The notes: generated by a model not told the origin, from the sequence alone. A stretch of DNA of 9,282 nucleotides from an uncultured Burkholderiales bacterium (GCA_903953985.1 CAJBLW010000471.1:1-9282); one strand, 5' to 3'; shown: positions 1 through 7,291, numbered from the stretch's first letter. A program made the numbers and translations.

Positions 1-693
1 CTGATCCACGATGTGGCCTTGCAAAAATTGCCCGTCGTCTTTGCCCTGGACCGTGCTGGCTTGGTGGGCGCCGACGGCCCCACCCATGCAGGCATGTATG
101 ACATTGCCTTCACCCGCTGTATTCCCAACATGAGCGTGGCTTGCCCGGCCGATGAGAAAGAATGCCGACAATTGCTCAGCACGGCTTACACACTGGACCA
201 CCCGGTCACGGTGCGCTATCCCCGAGGTGCCGGTGTGGGCGCACCCGTAGAAGCCGACTTGTCCACTTTGCCTTGGGGGCAGGCAGAGGTAAAGCGCCAG
301 GGCGAAGGCATGGCCATTTTGGCGTTTGGTCCCTTGCTCTACGAAGCTTTGAAGGCTGCGCAAACTTTGAACGCCACGGTGGTCAACATGCGCTGGGCCA
401 AACCCCTGGATTTGCAGATATTGAAAGAAATGGCCCTCACGCATGACCGTTTGGTCACGGTGGAAGACGGCACCCGCAAGGGCGGTGCAGGCGCTGCTGT
501 GCTGGAGGCCTTGCAAGACATGGGCCTCGTCAAGCCGGTGTTGGTCATCGGGTTTGAAGACGAGTTCACAGAACACGGCGACCCCAAGGTGTTGATGCGG
601 GATTACGGCCTGACGGCTGAAGGCATTGCGCAGCGCATTTCGCAGCAATGGCCGGATGTACAAAGTACACCGATGCTCAGAAGGGTTGTCTGA
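1..693 (+). CDS. dxs: 1-deoxy-D-xylulose-5-phosphate synthase, C-terminal part (5' partial)
   Basis: Dxs condenses pyruvate and glyceraldehyde 3-phosphate, using thiamine diphosphate, to DXP, the entry step of the MEP isoprenoid pathway and a precursor for thiamine and pyridoxal. It is a cytosolic homodimer. The frame is open from base 1, so the true start lies outside the window; 230 residues are visible of a family usually about 620-640 long. The visible part starts inside the pyrimidine-binding transketolase domain, with the Dxs hallmark DRAGLVGADGPTHAG at visible residues 17-31 and VRYPRG at 71-76. The transketolase C-terminal domain follows from about residue 105, with VEDGTRKGGAG at 154-164. 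The last codon before the stop is valine, and the TGA at 691-693 directly abuts the hemA ATG, so the two genes are very probably co-transcribed. A GTG at 13 is an internal valine, not a start. The family call is firm. Whether this is the only dxs copy cannot be told. Confidence 0.96.
   Translation: MIHDVALQKLPVVFALDRAGLVGADGPTHAGMYDIAFTRCIPNMSVACPADEKECRQLLSTAYTLDHPVTVRYPRGAGVGAPVEADLSTLPWGQAEVKRQGEGMAILAFGPLLYEALKAAQTLNATVVNMRWAKPLDLQILKEMALTHDRLVTVEDGTRKGGAGAAVLEALQDMGLVKPVLVIGFEDEFTEHGDPKVLMRDYGLTAEGIAQRISQQWPDVQSTPMLRRVV
679..685 (+). promoter_or_regulatory. Ribosome binding site of hemA inside the dxs tail
   Basis: AGAAGGG lies 8 bases before the ATG at 694, within the last codons of dxs. 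It supports ATG 694 as the hemA start and, with the abutting TGA-ATG, suggests translation of hemA is coupled to that of dxs. Seen directly; function inferred from spacing. Confidence 0.6.
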
Positions 694-1947
694 ATGGCTG
701 TTTGGACACTGGGCCTGAACCACAGGACTGCCCCCATTGATTTGCGAGAACGTTTTGCGTTCGCGTCTGAAAAACTCGAGCAATCCTTGAAAGGGCTGCG
801 TCAAAGCTTTGCGACACACAAAGAGGTGGCCATTTTGTCCACTTGCAACCGGACAGAAATTTACTGCGCAGGTGATGCGGTGCATTGGCGAGAAACACTG
901 GCATGGTTGGCGCAAACCGGACAAACGCAGGTGGACGTTTTGCAATCGCACACCTACCGGATGGAAGGGGACGCTTCGGCACGCCACGCTTTCAGGGTGG
1001 CCAGTGGACTCGATTCCATGGTGCTGGGAGAGTCCCAAATATTGGGCCAACTCAAGGATGCCGTCAGATTGGCCGCCAACACGGGGGCCTTGGGCACCAC
1101 GCTGAACCAACTGTTTCAACGCTCATTTGCGGTGGCCAAAGAAGTCAGAAGCTCCACCGACATTGGCGCGCACTCTATCAGCATGGCGGCCGCATCTGTT
1201 CGATTGGCCAGCCGCATCTTTGAAAAAATCCAAGACACCCATGTCTTGTTTGTAGGCGCTGGCGACATGATTGAGTTGTGCGTGGCGCACTTTGCCGCCA
1301 AGTCGCCGCGCAGCATCACCATCGCCAACCGTTCTGCCGAGCGGGCCGAGGCATTGGCCGCCCTGCATGGCGGGCGGTGCATGGCTTTGGCCGATTTGCC
1401 AACCCGCCTGCACGAATTTGATGTGGTGATCAGTTGCACCGCCAGCACCTTGCCCTTGATTGGACTGGGGGCGGTGAATCGGGCTTTGCGCGCCCGGAAA
1501 AACCGGCCCATTTTCATGGTCGATCTGGCCGTGCCGCGCGACATCGAGCCCGAAGTCAAGGGTTTGTCGGATGTGTACTTGTACACCGTGGACGACCTGA
1601 CCGAAGTGATCAACAGCGGGCAATCTCACAGGATGGAAGCGGTGGTGGATGCCGAGGCCATCATTGACGATGGAGTTCAGAAGTTCATGTCCTGGTTGGA
1701 CCACCGCACCCATGTGCCTGTGATCCAAGAGCTCCGTGTTCAAGCCGATGCTTGGCGACAAACAGAATTGGCCCGCGCCCGCAAGCAAATTGAAAAAGGT
1801 CAAGACATCGAGAGTGTTCTGGAGTCGCTGTCAGTGGGAGTGATGAAAAAAATGCTCAATGGCCCTTTGCGGGAATTGCACCATGCCGAAGGAGCGCACA
1901 GGCAGCACACCCTTGAAACCGTGCGGCACATGTTTTTGAATACCTGA
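694..1947 (+). CDS. hemA: Glutamyl-tRNA reductase
   Basis: HemA reduces glutamyl-tRNA(Glu) with NADPH to glutamate-1-semialdehyde, the first committed step of tetrapyrrole synthesis by the C5 route. It is a cytosolic V-shaped dimer. The 417-residue product has the family's three parts. The catalytic domain (about 1-157) carries STCNRTE with the nucleophilic cysteine at residue 51, plus RHAFRVASGLDSMVLGES near 97-114. The NADPH-binding domain (about 160-312) has the glycine-rich GAGDM at 188-192 and ANRS at 211-214. The C-terminal helical dimerisation domain runs from about 313 to 417. The length is normal and the start has a good ribosome binding site. It sits head to tail on dxs and is followed by the ccm operon; the frequent partner prfA is not present downstream. 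HemA is heme-regulated in several bacteria, but nothing in this sequence shows regulation. The variants GESQ and GAGDM, against the GEPQ and GAGEM I remember from relatives, are mild and conservative. Confidence 0.97.
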   Translation: MAVWTLGLNHRTAPIDLRERFAFASEKLEQSLKGLRQSFATHKEVAILSTCNRTEIYCAGDAVHWRETLAWLAQTGQTQVDVLQSHTYRMEGDASARHAFRVASGLDSMVLGESQILGQLKDAVRLAANTGALGTTLNQLFQRSFAVAKEVRSSTDIGAHSISMAAASVRLASRIFEKIQDTHVLFVGAGDMIELCVAHFAAKSPRSITIANRSAERAEALAALHGGRCMALADLPTRLHEFDVVISCTASTLPLIGLGAVNRALRARKNRPIFMVDLAVPRDIEPEVKGLSDVYLYTVDDLTEVINSGQSHRMEAVVDAEAIIDDGVQKFMSWLDHRTHVPVIQELRVQADAWRQTELARARKQIEKGQDIESVLESLSVGVMKKMLNGPLRELHHAEGAHRQHTLETVRHMFLNT

Positions 1948-1980
1948 TGGCTCGCAGCTCTGTGGGTGGTTTTTTTTTGA
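1948..1980 (+). terminator. T-tract after hemA, possible weak terminator or attenuator
   Basis: The 78-base hemA-ccmA gap holds a run of nine T at 1970-1978, preceded by a G-rich stretch (GTGGGTGG). The only stems I can draw are poor: GCT/AGC around 1951-1959 with a three-base loop, or ACC at 1942-1944 pairing with GGT at 1968-1970 over a long loop. This is therefore not a convincing intrinsic terminator. It may weaken rather than stop transcription into ccmA, or be neutral. I see no credible sigma-70 promoter in the rest of the gap. Confidence 0.25.
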
Positions 1981-2025
1981 CACATGGTCCTTCCATGCGG
2001 GCTTGATCTGCGAAGATTCAGTCAC

Positions 2026-2640
2026 ATGCTCACCGTATCCCACCTTTCACTCAGTCGGGGCCACCGCCGACTTTTTTCTGATGTCTCCTTCAGCTTGAGG
2101 CCGGGTCAATGGCTGCATTTGGAGGGGGACAATGGCGTTGGCAAAACCAGTTTGCTGCGCCTGCTGTGTGGCCTGGGCGTTTGGGAGCAAGGCGAAGTGA
2201 CCTGGAAAAACCAGTCCATCGTTCAAGAGCCCGAAAACTTCAGGGCCGATTTGCTTTATTTGGGCCACCAATTGGCCCTCAAAGAAGATTTAAGCCCACT
2301 TGAAAACCTGCGCGCGGATGCCCTCGTGGCGGGTCGCGATGGTTCTGTTGACCGTGTCATGGCCGCCCTGGGCCAAATGGGTTTGAGGGGGCGTGAGCAC
2401 CTGCCTGTTCGGGTGCTGTCTCAGGGGCAAAAAAGGCGCACAGCTTTGGCACGTTTGCTCATCAGTCGCGTGCCCCTGTGGATTTTGGACGAGCCTTTTG
2501 TGGCCCTGGATGCGGCCGCACAAAATGCTTTGTCGGGGGTGATCAATGCGCATTTGAACGAAGCGGGCATGTTGCTGGTGACGAGTCACCAGCCCCTGTC
2601 TTTGCAAGGCCAGGCGCTTTCTTACCGGTTGAACGCATGA
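2026..2640 (+). CDS. ccmA: Heme exporter ATP-binding protein CcmA
   Basis: CcmA is the cytoplasmic ATPase of the CcmABCD complex. ATP hydrolysis releases heme-loaded CcmE from CcmC so that heme can be delivered to apocytochromes; it is not thought to pump heme itself. The 204-residue product is a compact single ABC domain: Walker A GDNGVGKT at 34-41, Q-loop region around YLGHQ at 78-82, signature LSQGQ at 131-135, Walker B with LDEP at 154-157, and the switch histidine H188 in TSHQ. I chose the ATG at 2026 because MLTVSHLSL matches the normal CcmA beginning. An in-frame ATG at 1984 would add 14 residues with no family resemblance, and neither start has a strong ribosome binding site. The stop overlaps the ccmB start as ATGA. 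This is the first gene of the ccm operon. Confidence 0.95.
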   Translation: MLTVSHLSLSRGHRRLFSDVSFSLRPGQWLHLEGDNGVGKTSLLRLLCGLGVWEQGEVTWKNQSIVQEPENFRADLLYLGHQLALKEDLSPLENLRADALVAGRDGSVDRVMAALGQMGLRGREHLPVRVLSQGQKRRTALARLLISRVPLWILDEPFVALDAAAQNALSGVINAHLNEAGMLLVTSHQPLSLQGQALSYRLNA

Positions 2641-3305
2641 GCGCTTTTTGGGCCGTTGTTCAACGTGATTTGGTTCTGGCCATGCGGCGCAAAACCGAGG
2701 TCATCACCGCCGTTTTCTTTTTTGTTGTGGTGGCCGCCTTGTTTCCTTTGGGCATTGGCCCGGAAATCAACACTTTGCGCTTGGTTGCACCCGGCATTTT
2801 GTGGGTCGGTGCTTTGCTGGCCAGCATGCTTTCCCTAGGGCGTTTGTTTGCGGCAGACTTTGCCGATGGCACGCTGGAGCAAATGGCCTTATCTCCGAAC
2901 AGTTTATCGGTTCTGGTAGCCGCCAAAATTTTGGCGCATTGGTTACTCTCTGGCCTGCCATTGGTCTTGCTGGCCCCTGTTTTGGGCTTGCAATTTGACC
3001 TGACCGAAGAGGCTTTGTGGACTTTGACGATCGGTCTTTTGCTGGGCACGCCCGTGTTGTCTTTGATCGGGGCCGTGGGCGCGGCACTCACCTTAGGGGT
3101 TCGAGGGGGGGATGTTTTGTTGTCTTTGCTGATCTTGCCTTTGTACGTGCCCGCTCTGATTTTTGGTGCTGGCGCGGTGCAGGCACAAATGAGTGGCTTA
3201 GGTGCCGCGGCACATTTGTCCATTTTGGCCGCCATGGCCTTGGTCGCTGCCGTGTTCAGCCCTTGGGTGAGCGCGGCCTCGCTTCGCATTGCGCTGGAAT
3301 CATGA
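2637..3305 (+). CDS. ccmB: Heme exporter membrane protein CcmB
   Basis: CcmB is the inner-membrane partner of CcmA in the CcmABCD holo-CcmE release complex. The product has 222 residues, the usual size for the family. Hydrophobicity by eye gives six membrane segments at about 22-40, 50-68, 97-118, 128-152, 159-181 and 192-212. The conserved FADGTLEQ stretch lies at 75-82, between the second and third segments, and the N-terminus has the typical cytoplasmic amphipathic part with RRK before the first segment. The ATG at 2637 overlaps the ccmA stop (ATGA) and has no clear ribosome binding site of its own, so translation is probably coupled to ccmA. The frame stays open upstream inside ccmA, but that extension is only ccmA read out of frame. 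The gene lies 18 bases before ccmC. Confidence 0.94.
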   Translation: MSAFWAVVQRDLVLAMRRKTEVITAVFFFVVVAALFPLGIGPEINTLRLVAPGILWVGALLASMLSLGRLFAADFADGTLEQMALSPNSLSVLVAAKILAHWLLSGLPLVLLAPVLGLQFDLTEEALWTLTIGLLLGTPVLSLIGAVGAALTLGVRGGDVLLSLLILPLYVPALIFGAGAVQAQMSGLGAAAHLSILAAMALVAAVFSPWVSAASLRIALES

Positions 3306-3323
3306 GCCTTGCTTGATTGAACG

Positions 3324-4085
3324 ATGAATAAAATTTTCTTTCACTACGCTGCGCCGCAAAACTTTTACGGTTTGGCCGGTCGTTTGTGGCCTTGGGTGGC
3401 TGCCTTGGCTTCGGCGCTGGCGGTTTGGGGTTTGTGGTTAGGCTTTTTTGTGGCGCCCACCGATTTTCAGCAAGGTCAGGGTTATCGCATTATTTTTGTG
3501 CATGTCCCCGTGTCATGGATGTCCATGATCATTTATTTGGCCATGGCTTTTTGGGCTTTTTTAGGCCTTACCTTCAACACCCGTTTGTCCGGCATGATGT
3601 GCCGCGCCTTGGCTCCCACCGGAGCCATTTGTGCTTTTTTGTCACTGTGGACGGGCGCTCTCTGGGGCAAACCCATGTGGGGCACTTGGTGGGTCTGGGA
3701 TGCCCGCCTGACCTCTGAGCTGATTTTGTTTTTCTTGTACTTGGGCTACATCGCTCTGACCAACGCCATCGACGACACCCGCCGCGCCGACAAAGCCGGC
3801 GGCATCTTGGCCTTGGTGGGGGCGCTCAATGTGCCGGTGATTTACTTCTCCGTGAAGTGGTGGAACACCCTGCACCAAGGCGCGTCGGTGTCCTTGACCC
3901 AAGGCTCGAAAATGGCAGAAATCATGTTGCACGCCATGCTCATCATGGCTGTTGCGTTTTGGCTTTATGCCATTGCCATCGCTTTGTACCGGGTCAGGAG
4001 CATGATTTTGATGCGTGAAAGGCACGCGCAATGGGTGGCTGATTTACCCGAAATCAAAGCCCAACTCAAGGGAGCTTTGCCATGA
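3324..4085 (+). CDS. ccmC: Heme-handling membrane protein CcmC (WWD family)
   Basis: CcmC binds heme on the outer face of the inner membrane and attaches it to CcmE, forming the CcmC-heme-CcmE intermediate that CcmAB then resolves. The 253-residue product has about six membrane segments. The tryptophan-rich WWD motif is WGTWWVWDARLT at 119-130. The two histidines known to be heme ligands in the E. coli protein fall at the same numbers here: H60 in the FVHVP stretch and H184 in WWNTLHQ. Everything needed for heme loading is therefore present. The start ATG at 3324 gives the normal N-terminus; its ribosome binding site is weak. The stop overlaps the ccmD start as ATGA. The other WWD protein, CcmF, is encoded further down the operon and is much longer, so the two are not confusable. 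Confidence 0.96.
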   Translation: MNKIFFHYAAPQNFYGLAGRLWPWVAALASALAVWGLWLGFFVAPTDFQQGQGYRIIFVHVPVSWMSMIIYLAMAFWAFLGLTFNTRLSGMMCRALAPTGAICAFLSLWTGALWGKPMWGTWWVWDARLTSELILFFLYLGYIALTNAIDDTRRADKAGGILALVGALNVPVIYFSVKWWNTLHQGASVSLTQGSKMAEIMLHAMLIMAVAFWLYAIAIALYRVRSMILMRERHAQWVADLPEIKAQLKGALP

Positions 4086-4276
4086 TTTGGAACAGTGCGG
4101 CCGATTTTTGGGCCATGGGTGGGTATGGGTTTTATGTCTGGGGCAGTTTTGGTGTCACCGCCCTCCTCATGGCCCTCGAAGTGGGCTGGGTCAGGCAGCA
4201 GCGTCAGCGTGCCTTGGCGCAAGTGGCAGCAGAATCGGCCTCTGAACATGGCTTGAGCAAGGATTGGCAATCATGA
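4082..4276 (+). CDS. ccmD: Small membrane protein CcmD
   Basis: CcmD is a small one-span inner-membrane protein that stabilises the CcmABC complex with CcmE and is needed for release of holo-CcmE. The 64-residue product shows the family pattern: a short N-terminus, GGYGFYVWGSFG at 13-24 leading into one membrane helix up to about 35, then a basic cytoplasmic tail (RQQRQR near 38-43). Length, motif and position between ccmC and ccmE make the call firm despite the small size. AAGGGAG at 4068-4074 sits 7 bases before the ATG, inside the end of ccmC. The ATG overlaps the ccmC stop, and the stop overlaps the ccmE start, so it is coupled on both sides. Confidence 0.93.
   Translation: MIWNSAADFWAMGGYGFYVWGSFGVTALLMALEVGWVRQQRQRALAQVAAESASEHGLSKDWQS
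4259..4263 (+). promoter_or_regulatory. Ribosome binding site of ccmE, deciding its start
   Basis: AAGGA ends 9 bases before the ATG at 4273. A TTG in the same frame at 4264 lies directly against this site and could not use it, so the ATG overlapping the ccmD stop is preferred as the ccmE start. Confidence 0.5.
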
Positions 4277-4725
4277 AGCCCCGTCATCAACGCATGCTGT
4301 GGATCAGCGCCGGCTTACTGGCATTGGCCGCAGCGGGCACGCTGGTTTTGAATGCATTTCAAAGCAACTTGGTTTTCTTTTTCACCCCCACCCAAGTCGC
4401 GCAAGGGGAGGCTCCTCAAGGCCGTGCCTTTCGCGTGGGCGGCATGGTCAAAGAGGGTAGTGTGAAGAAAGACGGTGAGAACGTGCAATTTGTGGTGACT
4501 GACTTTGCACACGATGTGGCCGTGTCGTACACCGGTTTTTTGCCCGATTTGTTCAAAGAAGGCAAAGGCGTGGTGGCACAAGGGAAAATGCAAGAGGGCC
4601 GAGCATTCAAGGCCTCCGAAGTTTTGGCCAAACACGACGAAAACTACATGCCGCCTGAGGCGCAACATGCTTTAGACCAGGCTGCAGCCGACAAAGCGGC
4701 AAAGTCGCTCAAGCTGCCTAACTGA
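4273..4725 (+). CDS. ccmE: Periplasmic heme chaperone CcmE
   Basis: CcmE accepts heme from CcmC through a covalent bond to a histidine and carries it in the periplasm to CcmF/CcmH for ligation to apocytochrome c. The 150-residue product has a basic N-terminus (KPRHQR), one membrane anchor at about 9-28, then the periplasmic OB-fold domain. The heme-binding histidine is H121 in LAKHDENYMPPE, with the partner tyrosine Y125, the HXXXY spacing known from E. coli. This is the ordinary bacterial His type, not the cysteine variant seen in some archaea and sulfate reducers. A flexible, charged C-terminal tail follows from about 131. The start overlaps the ccmD stop (ATGA). The gene is followed after 16 bases by ccmF. 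Confidence 0.96.
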   Translation: MKPRHQRMLWISAGLLALAAAGTLVLNAFQSNLVFFFTPTQVAQGEAPQGRAFRVGGMVKEGSVKKDGENVQFVVTDFAHDVAVSYTGFLPDLFKEGKGVVAQGKMQEGRAFKASEVLAKHDENYMPPEAQHALDQAAADKAAKSLKLPN

Positions 4726-4741
4726 GAGAAAAGAGCTTTCA

Positions 4742-6670
4742 ATGATTGTTGAAATTGGTCACTTTGCGTTGATCCTCGCCACTTGCGTCGCTTTGTTGCA
4801 AGCGGTGTTGCCGCTGGCGGGCACGATGTTGGACAGACCCAGGTGGCAGGCGCTGGCCAAACCCACGGCTTTGCTTCAGTTTGCACTCATCGTATTGGCC
4901 TATGCGGTGCTAACGCATGGGGCGGTCACGGACGACTTTTCCATCAAATACATCGCCGGACACTCCAACTCACTTTTGCCTATTGAGTTCAAGGTGTCCG
5001 CAGTGTGGGGTGGGCATGAAGGCTCATTGCTGCTGTGGGTGCTGATGTTGTCGGGTTGGACAGTCGCTGTAGCCCTGTTTTCGAAAACCTTGCCCTTGGC
5101 CATGGTGGCTCGGGTGATTGGGGTTTTGGGCTGGGTGTCTGTCGGGTTTTTGTCTTTCACTGTGATCACCTCCAGTCCGTTTGAGCGCCTGATCCCAGCA
5201 CCCGCTGACGGGCGCGATTTGAATCCATTGCTGCAAGACCCGGGCTTGATCATTCACCCGCCGATGTTGTACATGGGCTATGTGGGGTTTTCGGTGGCCT
5301 TTGCCTTTGCCATTGCCGCCTTGTTGTCGGGCCGCATGGACGCAGCTTGGGCCCGCTGGTCACGGCCGTGGACGATTGTGGCCTGGATGTTCATGACCGC
5401 CGGCATCGCGCTGGGCTCTTGGTGGGCTTATTACGAGTTGGGCTGGGGCGGTTGGTGGTTTTGGGACCCGGTGGAAAACGCCTCACTTTTGCCGTGGTTG
5501 TTTGGCACGGCTTTGATTCATGCTTTGATGGTGACTGACAAGCGCGGTGGCTTCAAGGCTTGGTCGATCTTGTTGGCCATTGGGGCTTTTTCATTGTCTT
5601 TGCTGGGCACGTTCTTGGTGCGCTCAGGCGTGCTGACCTCTGTTCATTCGTTTGCCTCAGACCCGAAACGGGGGGTGTTCATCTTGATCTTTTTGGCCTT
5701 GGTGGTGGGTATTTCGCTCACGCTGTTTGCCTGGCGTGCACCGAAAGCCACCTTGGGCGGCAAGATGGGATTGGTGTCACGCGAGTCGATGCTGTTGGCC
5801 AACAGCGTGCTTCTTGTGGTGGCCACCGCTGCCGTGTTGTTGGGTACGGTTTACCCCCTGATCGTGGACGCCTTGAACTTGGGCAAACTCTCGGTGGGGG
5901 CGCCATATTTCAATGCGGTGTTTGTGCCTTTGATGGTGCCTGTGGTGTTCCTGATGGTGCCAGGGGGTGTTGCGCATTGGCGCGAAGCCCGATGGGCAGA
6001 GTTGGCCCATGCCATGCGCTGGCCGGCTTTGGTCGCTGTGTTGGTGGGCTTGGGCGTCTTGTTCTTCAGCGCCCGCGGCACTTGGCTGACCGCCATGGGC
6101 ATGGCCTTGGCCACATGGGTGGTGGCGGGTTTGTTGCACCAAATTGTTAACCGCATGCAAAAACCTGGCCGCATCCCGCCGTCTTTTTGGGGCATGCACC
6201 TGGCGCATCTGGGCATTGCGGTGGTGGTGGTGGGCATCACGTTGGTCAAGGGCTACGAAGTCGAGCGCGATGTGCGCATGGGCGTGGGAGATACCGTTCA
6301 AATTGAAAATTACAGTTTTGAGTTGATGGATGTCTCCGAAGTGAATGGCCCCAATTACAAAGCACTGCGAGGCGAGGTACGGGTCAACAAGGATGAAAAA
6401 CTGCTCGAGGTGTTGTATCCAGAAAAGCGCCGCTATTTCTCCAGCAACATGCCCATGACCGAGGCGGCCATTGATTCGGGCTTTTTCCGCGACTTGTATG
6501 TGTCATTGGGCGAGCCCATTGAAGGCGAGCGCCCACAGTGGAGCGTGCGTGTTTATTACAAGCCGTTTGTGTCCTGGCTTTGGTACGGATCCATCTTGAT
6601 GGTCTTGGGTGGTTTGTTGGCGGTCAGCGACCGTCGCTACCGCAAGTCCCCGGCGGCTGTTGCCGCCTAA
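4742..6670 (+). CDS. ccmF: Cytochrome c heme lyase subunit CcmF
   Basis: CcmF is the large inner-membrane core of the holocytochrome c synthase. It takes heme from holo-CcmE, holds a structural heme b of its own, and with CcmH and CcmI attaches heme to the CXXCH site. The 642-residue, multi-span product matches the family length. Conserved parts are GGHEGSLLLWV at 90-100, IIHPPMLYMGYVG at 170-182, the WWD stretch GGWWFWDPVENASLLPW at 236-252, and MHLAHLG at 485-491. By comparison with E. coli, H172 and H302 should be the periplasmic heme ligands, and H260 and H489 the membrane heme b ligands; all four are present. A periplasmic domain spans roughly 505-615, followed by a last membrane helix and a short basic tail. 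The ATG at 4742 is supported by AAGAG six bases upstream. It ends 15 bases before ccmG. Confidence 0.97.
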   Translation: MIVEIGHFALILATCVALLQAVLPLAGTMLDRPRWQALAKPTALLQFALIVLAYAVLTHGAVTDDFSIKYIAGHSNSLLPIEFKVSAVWGGHEGSLLLWVLMLSGWTVAVALFSKTLPLAMVARVIGVLGWVSVGFLSFTVITSSPFERLIPAPADGRDLNPLLQDPGLIIHPPMLYMGYVGFSVAFAFAIAALLSGRMDAAWARWSRPWTIVAWMFMTAGIALGSWWAYYELGWGGWWFWDPVENASLLPWLFGTALIHALMVTDKRGGFKAWSILLAIGAFSLSLLGTFLVRSGVLTSVHSFASDPKRGVFILIFLALVVGISLTLFAWRAPKATLGGKMGLVSRESMLLANSVLLVVATAAVLLGTVYPLIVDALNLGKLSVGAPYFNAVFVPLMVPVVFLMVPGGVAHWREARWAELAHAMRWPALVAVLVGLGVLFFSARGTWLTAMGMALATWVVAGLLHQIVNRMQKPGRIPPSFWGMHLAHLGIAVVVVGITLVKGYEVERDVRMGVGDTVQIENYSFELMDVSEVNGPNYKALRGEVRVNKDEKLLEVLYPEKRRYFSSNMPMTEAAIDSGFFRDLYVSLGEPIEGERPQWSVRVYYKPFVSWLWYGSILMVLGGLLAVSDRRYRKSPAAVAA

Positions 6671-6679
6671 GGGGAGAGG
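6671..6679 (+). promoter_or_regulatory. Strong ribosome binding site of ccmG
   Basis: GGGGAGAGG immediately follows the ccmF stop and ends 6 bases before the ATG at 6686. It is the best-placed purine block in the operon and fixes the ccmG start. Confidence 0.6.
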
Positions 6680-6685
6680 CTTGGC

Positions 6686-7273
6686 ATGAAAAAGTTTTTG
6701 ATTCCCCTAGGGCTGTTTCTGGTCTTGGTGGGTTTTCTGGCGGTTGGATTGACCCGCAACCCGCAAGAAATACCTTCTCCCTTGGTGGGCAAGTCAGCGC
6801 CTGCATTTGCCTTGCCGACTTTGGACCGCAGCGCGCCCTCATTTGGGCCTCAAGACATGCGGGGTCAAGTTTGGATGCTCAACGTGTGGGCCACATGGTG
6901 TGTGGCCTGCCGGGAGGAACACCCCTTGTTGGTGGCATTCTCAAAAGCCAACCAACTGCCCATTGTGGGCTTGAGTTACAAAGAAATTCAAAGCCAAGAC
7001 ATGCCCTCGGGCGGCAAGCTGTCACCCGAAGACAAATTGCAACGGGCGCGTGAGCGCAGCGCGCAGTGGTTGCAACGGTATGGCAACCCGTATGCCGCGA
7101 CGGTGTTTGATTTGGATGGTCGTGTGGGCATTGACTACGGCGTATACGGCGTGCCAGAAACCTACGTCATCGATCAAAAAGGCGTGATTCGCTACAAACG
7201 CGTGGGGGTCATCACGCAGGAACTGTTGGACGCCCAAATCTTGCCTTTGGTGAAGAAGTTAAACGCCTTGTAA
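6686..7273 (+). CDS. ccmG: Membrane-anchored thioredoxin-like protein CcmG/DsbE
   Basis: CcmG is a periplasmic thiol reductase. It receives electrons from CcdA or DsbD and reduces the apocytochrome c CXXCH disulfide, directly or through CcmH. The 195-residue product has an uncleaved anchor at about 4-22 and a thioredoxin fold after it. The active site is WATWCVACREEHP at 68-80 with cysteines C72 and C75, and the cis-proline region is GVYGVPETY at 152-160, the CcmG-type wording. Compared with the E. coli protein (about 185 residues) there is a longer, polar and charged stretch around residues 100-126 between the beta strand after the active site and the helix ending in WLQRYGNPY. I recall similar lengthening in other beta-proteobacterial CcmG proteins, so I treat it as lineage-typical. 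It sits between ccmF and ccmH. Confidence 0.95.
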   Translation: MKKFLIPLGLFLVLVGFLAVGLTRNPQEIPSPLVGKSAPAFALPTLDRSAPSFGPQDMRGQVWMLNVWATWCVACREEHPLLVAFSKANQLPIVGLSYKEIQSQDMPSGGKLSPEDKLQRARERSAQWLQRYGNPYAATVFDLDGRVGIDYGVYGVPETYVIDQKGVIRYKRVGVITQELLDAQILPLVKKLNAL

Positions 7274-7291
7274 GGCAGGTTGAAAGAGTCC

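Noticed and set aside
13..15. GTG at 13 as the start of a short separate gene
   Set aside because: The frame is open back to base 1, and the residues before it (LIHD) are normal Dxs sequence, so this is an internal valine of a gene cut by the window edge.
1123..1803. Long minus-strand open frame (226 codons) inside hemA
   Set aside because: It lies opposite a firmly identified HemA. Its product is rich in His, Gln and Arg, as expected for an antisense reading of this GC-rich gene, and shows no recognisable domain.
2660..3289. Minus-strand open frame of 209 codons opposite ccmB
   Set aside because: Its Lys/Ala/Pro/Thr-rich wording is the mirror of hydrophobic membrane codons on the other strand. 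CcmB is the real gene there.
5560..6150. Plus-strand open frame of 196 codons inside ccmF in another frame
   Set aside because: It overlaps the conserved CcmF reading frame completely. The Gly/Cys/Arg-rich product looks like an out-of-frame shadow and has no clear ribosome binding site or family resemblance.
5777..6301. Minus-strand open frame of 174 codons opposite ccmF, His/Gln-rich
   Set aside because: The composition follows from antisense reading of Val, Leu and Trp codons of a membrane protein; no motif is visible.
7280..7291. TTG at 7280 as the ccmH start
   Set aside because: The purine-rich bases lie directly against it, leaving no spacing for a ribosome binding site. The ATG at 7292 gives a normal signal peptide with its basic n-region.
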